DNA from: Bacteroidetes bacterium UBA2322
GTDB lineage: Bacteria > Bacteroidota > Bacteroidia > Chitinophagales > UBA2359
Assembly (NCBI GenBank): GCA_002345145.1
Contig: DDVC01000059.1
Span: forward strand, 1 to 40,002
Reading direction: 5' to 3'
Length of the DNA stretch: 40,002 nucleotides
Below the pieces are notes generated by a model. It did not search any database, was not told where the DNA came from, and saw only the letters and a program-made list of their open reading frames with translations. Shown one piece after another: positions 8,592 to 20,500 of this stretch. Positions within the stretch are counted from its first letter, which is position 1; each line of letters begins with the position of its first letter. Made by a program: the position numbers and the translations under genes.

Positions 8592-11500
8592 TTAGTCTTT
8601 TACCAACTTACCCGTTACGGGCATTATGCCGTTATTCAGCGTAAGCATATACACCCCTACCGGATAAGCGCTAATATTGAGCAGTTTGCTGTTAGCGCCG
8701 GATTGAGCATCAAACCTATCGGTATGCACCAATCTGCCGGTAAGGTCATAAACAGAAAGTAAAACCTGCCCGGGTATAGAGGTGGTAAAATCGAGCCGCA
8801 CCCATTCTTTTGCCGGCACCGGCACAATGGCGGTAAGGGCAAAATTAGGAATATCCACCGCTCCAATACCGGTAACCACATCAATAATGAGCGTACCACT
8901 TACGGTAAACGTGCCATCAGTAACGGTAAAGTCAATCACTATCTGACCGGTAAAGCCCGGCGTTGGGGTAAAGGTAACTGTACCATCGGGGTTAAAGGTA
9001 AGCGTACCACCGGCTACCGGAATTTCCATATCCACCAGCGTCATCGGGTCGCCGTTGGGGTCGGTAACATAGTCAAACACATTAAACGTAACCCCCTGTC
9101 CGCCCGAAGGCACAATAATCACAATATCCGTTGGAATAACCGGCGGCACCTGCTCATTGGCACAATCAATGCTCAACGGCTGCGATGAAACGTTGCAGTT
9201 GGTATTATCTTCGCTAACTAAGGTAAGAATAACCTCTGTATTGCCGGCATACGGACCAAAATTGTAAATACCCGATTGGGTAATGGTTAAACTGCCCACA
9301 GCGCCTAAATTATCAGAGAGCGTATAGGTAGCCGATGAGCCCAGCGCCGCAATGTTTACCAATACCTGATACGACTCGGTATCTATACACTCCACAGTAA
9401 ACCCAACCACCGGCGGGCTGCAACCCTGCGAACAATCGCCGGTAATTACGCCCGATACAACGCCGCAACTGCTGTTGCCTTGTTCGGTAATGCTGATTAC
9501 CACACTTGAACCCGATGGGTAAGAACCATAATTAAACGTGCCCGATGCAACTACCGTTTGCGGGGCAGCGCCCAAGTTATCGGTAATAACGTAGCTGCTA
9601 CCGGCTACACCGGTTATAGTTACCGCCACAGCAAACAAATTGGTATTTACACAACTAACCGAGTAGGTAACCACCGGCGGCACACAACCTGTTGAGCAGT
9701 CATTGGTAAGCAGTTCCGAAACAACCGTACATGTGGGGTCATCGTTGTCAGTTATGGTAATAATTACCGATGTATTGTTGCTGTAAGAGCCATAAGAATA
9801 AATGCCCGATGCAATAACCAACTGCGGTGTGCTGCCTTGGTCATCGGTAATGATGTAACTACCCGATGAACCCAATGCGCTCAGGTTCACAATAGCGGCA
9901 AAACCGTTTTCGTCAATGCAATCGGTGGTAAAGGTTACTGTTGGCAACGTACAAACCGGCGGCGGCGTACAATCGGCAGTAAGGCTGCCCGATGATACCG
10001 TACAACTTGCATCATCATTGTTGGTAAGCGTAGCCGTTACCACTGTATTGTTTGCGTGCAACCCTAAAATAAACACGCCGGTATCAGTAATCTGAATAGG
10101 CGTAGAGCCTTGGTTATCCGATAAAGTAAAGGCAGCGCCCGAACCCAAATCAGTAACAGTAGCCTGAATCTGGAAGCCAATATCGCCCAAGCAAACCGGT
10201 TCAAAGGCAACGTTGGGTAAAACACAGGCAGGCGTACAGTTGGCAGTAAGATTACCCGATGCAGCAAAACACTCATTATCCGTATTATCGGTAAGTAAAA
10301 TCAGCACGTTGGTATTGTTGGCATAACTGCCAAAGTTGTACGTTCCGGTTTGGGTAATGGTGATGGGCGCTGTACCTTGGTTATCGGTAAGTGTGTAGCT
10401 AAGTCCGGTGCCAAGCCCCACTACATTTACCACAGCCTCAAAACTGTTATTGCTTAGGCAGTTGGCAGTAAACACAACCTGTGGCGGCGTACAAGTAAAG
10501 TTGCAATCGGGTAAGTTTTGGGTGTTGGTTACCGCACAGTTGCCGGTTAATCCGGGTATGCTGCTGCTCACCTGCGCAGACTGTGTGCCGGTAACAGCGG
10601 CAGAAAGCGTTTGGGTGTAAATACCCGGTAAGGTTTGCGTATAACCGGTAGGCAACACGTAGTTTGCAAGGGGCAATACAGCAGGAGCGCCACCGCTAAG
10701 GTTGCTTATGGTAGCCGTGTAACCATCGGCAACGCCGTTGCCATCGGGGTCATAGCAGGTTAAGTCAAAGTCAAAGGTTATCGGGTCAACCAAAACCACC
10801 TGCACAGCGCTGCCAAATGCCTCGCAGGCAGCATTAACCGCCGGAAAACCGGCAGCATCGGCAGCAAAAGGCGTAAGGAAGTAATTGCCCGCAGGCAAGG
10901 TACAGTTATGGGTAAGGTTTAAGCCATTGCCATTGTTGGCGGCAAAAGTAGCCACAGCGCTACTCAAACCGGCGGTAGCAGTAATAGGCGTGGCGCTCAG
11001 TGCCCAGCCCACCACATTGCCACTCAAAAGAATGGCATTGGAGAGCGATACAGGCAGGGTTTCGCCGCAGCACAATACATTACCGCTTACGCCGGTGCCA
11101 ATAAACGCCGTACCCACAAAACACTCCGTACAGTTGCCGGTAAGTGGGTTGCTGCTTGCGCTGCACGCAGGCTCATTATTGCCGGTAAGCGTAAGCGTTA
11201 CGGTAGAGCCATTCGTAAACGGACCTGCCTGAACTGAGCCTGTGGCGGTAATGGTTTGGGTAGCGCTGTTTTGGCTGTTGCTCAGGGTATAGCTCAGGTT
11301 GCCTGCTCCCATATTGCTCACCGTTACCAGTACGTAAAAATTGCCCGTATCGCCCTCTAAACAGTCTGGCACAAAAGTAGCTGTGGGTGGCACACAAGAG
11401 GTTATACAGGCAGGGAAAGATGCAGTTTTAGTTTCGGCACAATCACCGGCAGTACTGCTCACCGTAGCCGAGTAAGCGCCCGAAGAACTCAGCGGCAACG

Positions 11501-14500
11501 ACAAGGTGTAAACACCCGGCGTAGTTTCCGCAAAACCTGCCGGCAGCACATAACTTGCCGTAGTTAATACCGCAGGCGCTCCGCCGCTTAGGTTGCTAAT
11601 GGTAGCAAGGTAATCATCGGCTAAGCCATTACCGTCTAAATCGCGGCAGGCAACGGTAAGGGTAAAGTTGATGTCATCAACAAATACTACTTCTACCGGC
11701 TCGCCAAACTCAGTACAGTTGGGGTCAATAGTAGGGAAATCCGATTCGATAGGTGGCAATGGGTTGGGTATCACAATATCAATTAAGCCCGATGTGCCAC
11801 CCGGCACGGTGCCCCCAACTGCACCAATTACGGTAATCTGGTCTTCGGTAATAAGCGGGCAACCGGCAGCGCTTACCACCACGTTAAACTCGGGTATTTC
11901 AAAACTTACATCACCAGTGCCAATGTTGTTTACCGATATTGTCCAGGTGCCGTTGGGGTCGCCATCATACAGGGTGCTGAGGGGTATGCAGGGCAAGCCG
12001 CCCAATGCGCCCAGCAGCGCCGGCGTTATGGGTACGTTTAATCCGGCAAGCTCCTGTATTACGTTAATGGTACTACCATCGGGGAAACTGATGAGCAGCG
12101 GGTCTATCACCCAGCCTGTTCCGGTAATAACCGGGCAAATTTCGCCAATAGGCGTACAGCCAATATCGGGGTCATAAATAATGGGGTCGGGTTCGGGCTG
12201 AATAATGATAACCTCATTGGGGTTGGGTATCACAATATCTACTGTGCCGGTAGTGCCACCTGCTACCGAACCCGCTACGGCTCCAATAGTGGTAACTTGG
12301 TCTTCGGTAATAAGCGGGCAACCTGCTGCGCTTACCACCACGTTAAACTCGGGTATTTCAAAGTTTACCGCGCCTGTTCCGGTGTTGTTAATGGTAATAG
12401 TCCAGGTGCCGTTGGGGTCGCCATCGTATAGTGTACTCAGCGGCAAACAGGGCAAGCCACCCAATGCGCCCAACAATGCCGGGGTAATAGGTATATTTAA
12501 GCCGGCAAGCTCCTGCAAAACGTTAATGGTGCTGCCATCGGGGAAGGTAATAAGCAGCGGGTCTATCACCCAATTGGTTCCGGTAATTATGGGGCAAATT
12601 TCACCCACGGGATTACAACCAATAGCGGGGTCATAAATAATGGGGTCGGGTGGCGGGGCAGAACCCGGGTCTTCGGCAATAAAGGGGGTAAAGTAATAAA
12701 CACCCGGCTCCACAGAGCAGTTGTTGTTGTTATAGGTATAAGAACCATCGGCATTGGCGGGCCATACGCCTTTGGGGTCTTCCAAACCGGCTTCGTTGGT
12801 AACGGGGCTATTGCTAAGCGCCCAAGCAATGATATTGCCGCTTGCGGTGTTTGCTCCGGTAACGCCTACGGTTACACTGTTGCCGCAGCAAATTACATTG
12901 TCGGTTATGGGGTTGGTAGCGCCGGTGGTGCAGTTGGTACAATCGGGCACGGCAGGCGTGCCGGTAATGGAGCAGGTGGCATCATTATTGCCGGTTACCT
13001 GTACTGTTACGGCTGTTCCGGCATCAAACGGACCCAGTTGGGTAATGCCTGCGCTGGTAATGGTTACAGTTTGGGCGGTGGCGCTGTTGGTAATGGTGTA
13101 GGCAGTATTTCCTGCGCCAAAATTCACCACATTCACATTCACAAAATAAGTGCCGTCTTCATTGCAGGCAGTAAGGAAACCGGCAACGGGCGGCTGGCAA
13201 GCAAAGAAACAAGCGGGCAATGCTTGTGTGAGGGTGGTAGAGCAACCGCCATCGGTACTGCCCACCGTTACCGATACCGGCGAAGAAGTGGAGGGGGGTA
13301 AAACCGCTGTGTAAACGCCCGGAGTGGTTTGGGTAAAGCCCGATGGCAACACATACGTTACACCCGGCACTACGGCAGGCGAACCGCCGCTGATATTGCT
13401 GATAGTAGCCAAATAACCCGATGAAACACCGTCTCCATCGGGGTCGTTGCAGGTAAGGGTAAAGTTATACGTAATGGCTTCTGCCACCACTACGGCTATG
13501 GCATCGCCAAAATCCTGACAAGTGGGGTTGTAGGTTGGGAAATCGGGTATTTCGGTATTGGGATTGGGCACCACTATGTTAATACTGCCTTGTGTATTAC
13601 CGGTAATGGTACCCGATACTGCACCCAATGAAGTAACCTGATTTTCGGTAATGAGCGGACAAGCGGCAGCATCTACCACTATATCAAAGCCCGGAATTTC
13701 AAAGTTTACCGCACCCGAGCCAATGTTGTTTACGGATATAGTCCACACACCGTTGGGGTCGCCATTATATAAAGTACTTAGCGGAATACAAGGCAAGCCC
13801 CCAATACCGGCTAACAGTTCGGGCGTAATGGTAAGGTTAGCGCCCAAAAATTGCTGCACCACGTTTACCGTACTGCCATCGGGGAAGGAAATGAGTATGG
13901 GGTTAATTGCCCAGCCCGTACCGGAAATAACCGGGCAAATTTCGCCCACCGGATTACAACCCAATGCGGGTTCGTAAATAACCGGCGGTGCAGGCGGCGC
14001 TTCGCCGGGTGTTTGAGCAATAAAGGGCGTAAGGTAATAAGTACCCGGGTCAAGGCTGCAATCGTTGGTAAAATCGTAGCCGTTATTGGCATTGCCGGGC
14101 GCTACATTTAGGGCGTTTGCTACCTGTGTGGGGTTGGTTATGGGGCTGTTGCCAAATGCCCATGCCACAATAGTGCCATCAGATAAAGAGAAATCGTTGC
14201 TGCTGATGCTTAGTGTTTCGCCACAGCAAACTACATTACTGCTGCCTGAGGCAAAGGCTATACCGGCATTACAACTTTCGCAGGTTTGTTCTAAGGTAGA
14301 GCTGGTTACTACACATTCGGGTCGGGTAGTACCGGTAAGGGTAATGGTTACGGGAGTGCCGCTCTCAAAGGGGCCTATTTGGTAAATGCCGGTTGCATTT
14401 GCTGTAAGTGTATTGCTGTTGGCAGAGTTGGTTAAAAGGTAGCCGGCATTGCCAAAGCCCATATCGGTAATGTTTACGCTCACTAAAAACTGACCTTCGG

Positions 14501-17500
14501 CGGTATTATCGCAGAAAGAGCCAAACAATACGGTAGGATTGATGCACCCAACCGGGCAGAAAGGCAGGGTAATGGTTTGTGCGGTTTCGCACCCGCCGCT
14601 TTGCCCCGGCTGGCTGCTGCCTACCGATACCGTATAGTTGGTTTGACCTAAATCTAAGGGTAGCGTTGCCTGATATACACCCGAACTAATTTGGGTAAAT
14701 CCGGCAGGTAATACGTATTGTGCCGATGGGAATATGGCAGGAGCGCCACCGGCAAGGCTGTTTGCCGTTACCAAAATCTGGTCAAAATCGCCGTCATTGT
14801 TGCTGTCGTTGCAGGCGGCGGTAAGATTAAAGGTAATGGGGTCAACAATGGTTAATTGTAAAGACTCGCCAAAATCCTGACAGTTGGGGTCAAACGTGGG
14901 GAAATCGGGAATTTCGGTGTTGGGATTGGGAATTTGAATGTTGATTAAACCCGATGCACCGCCTTGTATAGTGCCCGATACCGCCCCAATAGTAGTAACC
15001 TGGTCTTGCGAAATCAAGGCACAAGAAGCCGCATTGACGGTTACATTAAACGCCGGCAGGGCAAAACTTACTGCTCCGGTACCGGTATTAGTTACCGAAA
15101 TTGTCCAGGTGCCGTTGGGGTTGCCGTTGTATAGGGTACTCAGCGGAATACAGGGCAGGTTGCCGCCTACGGTAGCCAGCAAATCGGGGGTGATGGGCAC
15201 ATTAGCGCCAATGAGTTGCTCGGCAACGTTAATAGAACTGCCATCGGGGAAAGAGATGATGAGCGGGTTAATTACCCACCCCGTGCCCGATATGAGCGGA
15301 CATATTTCGCCTACCGGATTACAGCCAAGAGCGGGGTTAAACACAATGGGGTCGGGTTGCGGAACTTCGCCCGGGGTTTGGGCAATAAAGGGTGTGGCGT
15401 AGTAAAAACCCGCCGGCAACTGGCAGTTGGCATTTTCGTATTGTAAGGCATAGTTGCTGCCCACACCGGGCGCTACCTGCGAGGCAAACACCAAGTCATC
15501 GGGTCCGGTAATGGGCGAAATAGAAACCGCCCAGGCAATGATATTACCCGGTTCTGCATAAAATCCCTGCGGCACAATGGTTGCCACATCATTGCAGCAA
15601 ACAATGTTGGAGGCTACAGTGGGCACACCGGCATTACAAGGCGTACAAACATCGGTAATGGCTCCCGATGAAAGGTTACAAAGGGCATCGGCAACCGAAA
15701 CTAAGGTAACATTTACCGCAGTTCCGTTGGTATATACGCCATAAAGATAGGCGCCGGCGGCGGTAATGCCTGTTTGAGGCGGGGTGCCTTGGTTATCGGT
15801 TATGTTGTAGGTGGGCGATGAACCGGTTTGGGCAATGTTTACCAACACGGCAAACTGGTTGTCATTGATACATTGGGTAGCAAAACCCACCACCGGCGGT
15901 ATGCAAATGCAAGGGTCTAAGTTAATGGTAGCGCTAACAGGGCAGTTGCCGCCACCGGCGCTGGGCAGGCTGTTGGCAATTTGGAAGGTGTAGGGGAAAC
16001 CGGTTATGGTAGTTTGGAAGGTGTAGGTATTGGTGGCGGCATTAAAGGTAGCCGGAGCCGGAAATACGTAATTTGCCGTAGGAATAAACTGCGGCGCACC
16101 ACCCGACAAACCGGTTACACTAACCGAATACAAATTGGTATTGCTGTTTACACAGGTAGCGCTTACTGATTGGTAGGCAATATCGCCCAATAGTACAATT
16201 TCTACGGGCGCGCCGTAGTCGTTGCAATCTTCATTTATGGCAGGGAACAGGGAGGGAATGGGCGGCACTTGTATATTGAGTGTGAGGGAATTGCCGGGCG
16301 GTACTGCGCCGGCGGTGCCGGGTATGGTTACTACCTCATCTTGCGAAATAAGGGTGCAAGAGGCGGCATCGGTTACCACCTCAAAATCGGGGATATTAAA
16401 GAACACCGTTCCTGTTCCAACGTTATTGACAAAAATAGACCAGGTGCCGTTGGGGTCGCCTTGGAAAAGGCTGTCTAAGGCAAGGCAGGGCAGGTTTCCA
16501 CCCAAAGCTCCTAAGAGGGCAGGGGTAATAGTTAAACCGCCGGCGGCATCGTTAATGTTGAGCTGTGAGCCATCGGGGAAGGTGATGATGAGTGGGTTAA
16601 TAGCCCAGTTTGAACCTGTTATTTGCGGGCAAAACTCTCCTTCGGGGATACAACCACTATCGGGGTCATAAGTGAGGGTAGGAATAACCACCTGCGGCGA
16701 AGGCACGTTAATGTTGATATTAGTGGTTTGACCGGCAGGAATTAACCCGCTTACGCCGGCTACAAAATTAACTTGGTCTTGGGTTAATAAAGAACAACCT
16801 GCGGCAGGTACGGTAACAAAGAAATCGGGAGCCGAAAACCCGATGCTGCCTGTGCCGGTATTGGTAATAGAGATAGTCCAAATGCCGTTGGGGTCGCCCG
16901 AATAGAGGTCGGCTAACGAAAGGCAAGGTAACGTGCCGCCAATTAAACCAAGCAGGGTTTCATCAATGGGTGCTCCAAAGGCAAGCTCTTGGTTAACGTT
17001 TAGCTGTGAACCATCGGGGAAGGTGATAACCATGGGGTTGATTACCCACCCTGTACCGGTAATAACGGGGCAAATTTCGCCATCGGGCAAACAGCCTTGT
17101 GCAGGATTGTAAACAATGGGAGCAGGCGGTCCTACTTCGGGCGGGCGCTCTGAAATAAAGGGGGTGGCTAAGTATCTGCCGGGCGGATAATCGGTAGGTA
17201 AGCCCAAACAAGTGTAGTCAAAATTAAGGCTGTAATCTTCGTTGCCCTGATACACTCTGCCCAATTCGTTGGCAGCTAATACGCCGGCGGCATCGGTAAC
17301 AGGACCTTGTGCCTGCGGTGTAACAGCCCACCCGATAACAAAATCTTGTGGCAGGTCTAAAACGGCAGTGGTATTGGTAATGAGCAAACTACCCCCGCAG
17401 CAAAGGCGGTTATTAGCCAAGGCATTGGCAGCGCCGGCTTCGCAGGTGGGGCAGTTAGAAGCGCCGGTAAGGGTTTGGGTACAGCCGGCATTATCGGTAA

Positions 17501-20500
17501 CAATTACCGTCCAAGTGGCTAAATAATCCAACACATTACCGGGTTGGTTGGGCGAGTTAGCAGCAACCGTATAACCGGCTCCCGAACCGCCCGAAACACC
17601 CGATAAGTTTACTTGCAAACCGGCATCGCAGTTGTAGTTGGCAGTAGCGCCGGTAAGCGGCAGGTAGGCAGTATAGCTGAGGTTAATGGTGTCTATACAA
17701 CCGGTGGCAGAGGAGGTAAGAATGGCATAATAAACTACTGTTGTGCCGGCAGGGATGGGTTGTGCCGCCGGATTGTCTTCTGCAATAGGAATGCCATCGC
17801 CATCGAGCAAAATGCCGGTAGTGGCGGGGTTGCCTTTGTACCACTCAAAGGTGGCATTATTGGAAATAAGCGGTTGCAACGCTATCAGGTTTACGGGCGC
17901 TGCATTGGCACAAACAAAGTTATTGGCAGGGAAAGGCGAGAGGTTTGGACCCGGTGCAAAGGGATAGGAGAAACTGAGGGTATTTTGACAGCCGGTTGCA
18001 GCGGCGGTAAACCGAAGGAAATACACATCGGTAGCGGTAGGGGTTTGTGTGGCAGGGTTGAGTTGGGTGGTACTGCCATTGAGCAAAATGCCGCCCGATG
18101 CGGGATTGCCCAAAAACCACTCAATTGTACCGGCAGCGCCGCCGGTAATTTGGCTTTCAAACTGGGTAAGGTTTACAACCTCTCCTGCACAAACCGGATT
18201 AGTAACGGTGGGCTGTACAAGTGTAGGCAAGGCATTTATGATGAAACTAACTGTAGTAAAACCGGTACAGCCGGTGGCAAGGCTGGTAAAAAATACGGTG
18301 TAGGTAGTACCAACTGTGGGATTGACCAAAATTTGCCCCTGATTATTGGGAAACAATTGTGTGCCCGATGCGGTAAACCACTCAAACAAGCCCGGGTCGG
18401 CAATGAGTTGGGGTTGTAAGGCGGCTAAATCGGCTTGCTCGCCCGGGCAAATATCGGGCAGTACGCTTAGCAGCAGCGGGGTAGGGAGGTAGTTAGCCTG
18501 AACAAACAACTTGTTTTTGCAGCCGGTAGTGGCATCGGTAAATAAGGCATAGTAGCGCTCAGAGCCTATCGGGATAACGTTGTTGGGCGTTGCTAATGGC
18601 GCTCCGTCCACATCGGGGTCGCCTATAAACCATTGTATTGTTCCCGATGCGGTAGTTATGAATGGGTTAAGCGCAAGCAGGTTTATACTGCCACCTAAAC
18701 AAATGGGTGGTAAGGGTGGCGGAGTATTGAGTACCGGTTTTGGTATAACGGTAAATGTTACCGATTGTGTGCCGGAGCAAGACTCGTCGTTAATTTCGCG
18801 GAAAAGCACAAAATACGTTTGTCCGTTGGTAGGATATACCTCGCCGGGGTTTAGCACCAGTACGCCGTTGGTGGCGGGATTGCCATCGTACCAAAAGAAG
18901 GTGCCGGGTTGGTTGGCGGCGGGTGTAAGTTTGGTAAGGTTTACCGGAGTACCCTCGCAAATGGGCGCTTGGGTAGGTATGGCGTTTAGCTGCACGGGCG
19001 GCAAGAGTTCTACGCAGGAGGGCTCGCCTACATCGTGGCAGGTATTGCATACCAGCGGGTAGGGAGGGTTGTTAAAATAGGTAATGGTAACATTCCAGCT
19101 CAGGTTTCCGGTAGAGAACGGATTGAGATAAATGGCGGTGATGTTTACCGATTTTCCGTTTGGATTGCCGGTATAGTTAAACAGTGTCCAAGTACCATCG
19201 TTATTCTGCTGGTTGAGCGGTGCAGGAAAATCGGAGGAGATGCCCCCTTGACTGAATGGGTTGAATAAATCGCCTATGTTGTCGGTAACAGAAATGGTGA
19301 TGTTATAGGAGGATATGCCCTCACAGTAAGGAATACCCGAAAAAGTATGCGTGCCGTTGTACAAACCGGGGGTAATTTGGTAACAGTCAATATCGGTTAC
19401 TAACGGAATACCTAAAATACAGGTACAAGCCGGCGAGTTAGAACAAGATGGGGCTGAAATGTTCAATGGGCTGAGGGTGATATTACTTTGTCCAACTACA
19501 ATACTACTCTGCGTACCGGACAAAGCAGGGTTAATATCGGTACCATCGAAAACGAGCGAAGGGGTAAAACAGTAGGTACCACCGGCAGGCAGGAAACTGC
19601 CATTATTGATGAAGGTATTGGGCGAAAAATTGCCCGGGTTGCCAAATGGACCAAAGGTGGTAATGGGTGCGCCGGTGGCGGCATTGCTTACTGTCCATCG
19701 GGTAAAATAACCGGGCGAGGTAGCTAATGCGCCGGTGTTATCAACGGTAAAACTTTCGCCCCAGCAAACCGACTGGTAAAGCGGTGTACCATCGCCGGCA
19801 GTATCGTTGCAATTAGGGCAGCTTACGGTATAACGTCCTGTGGTAGCACATGAGTTAGGCGCGCCAATAACCCTTGCCGTGTAATTTACCTGCACCGAGG
19901 CATTGCCCGGGTTTAGGTTGGCAGTGGGCGTAAAGGTAAAGGCAAGGTTGCCCGCACACTCTGCACTGGCTACGGGCGCTACCACGCAGGGGTCGGGTGA
20001 GCGGAAAAAGTCCACGTTAAAGGTTAGAGATGGGTAAACCTTAATGATAGGGGTGCTTACCTGTGTTTGCGAAGCCGGAGCGCCATTGGTTAAACAGGTA
20101 AGTTCGGCGGTAAATTGTACTTCGTTTACCTCGCAGCCGGGTGCAGTAAGCACATACGAATAAGGCGAACCAACGCCGCCCGGAATGTACTCGCCGTTTG
20201 CCTTCCACTTAATAAGGAAATCAACGCCGGCAACACCGCCGTTTGTTACGGCATTGAGGGTAATGATGTCGCCTTCGCAGGCATTGGGTGAGGATTGGAA
20301 ATTGGTAAAAACGTTGTTGAGCGAGGGGCAGGGTTTGCAACCTCGGGTAAAATTACCTAAGTTAACATTGCAACTGGGGTTGAGTAGGTTAATCAGTTTT
20401 ACGTTTACGTACTCATTGTTGGGGAAAGGACCCAGTGTGTAAGAGCCGGGCGCATTAATGGGGATTTGTACCCCCTGCGAGGGCAAAGCAATAAACGATG

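Noticed and set aside
17613..18419. 268-residue plus-strand ORF, and many similar ones between 10400 and 21700
   Set aside because: Antisense shadows of the giant repeat gene; glycine/threonine-rich composition mirrors its codon usage.
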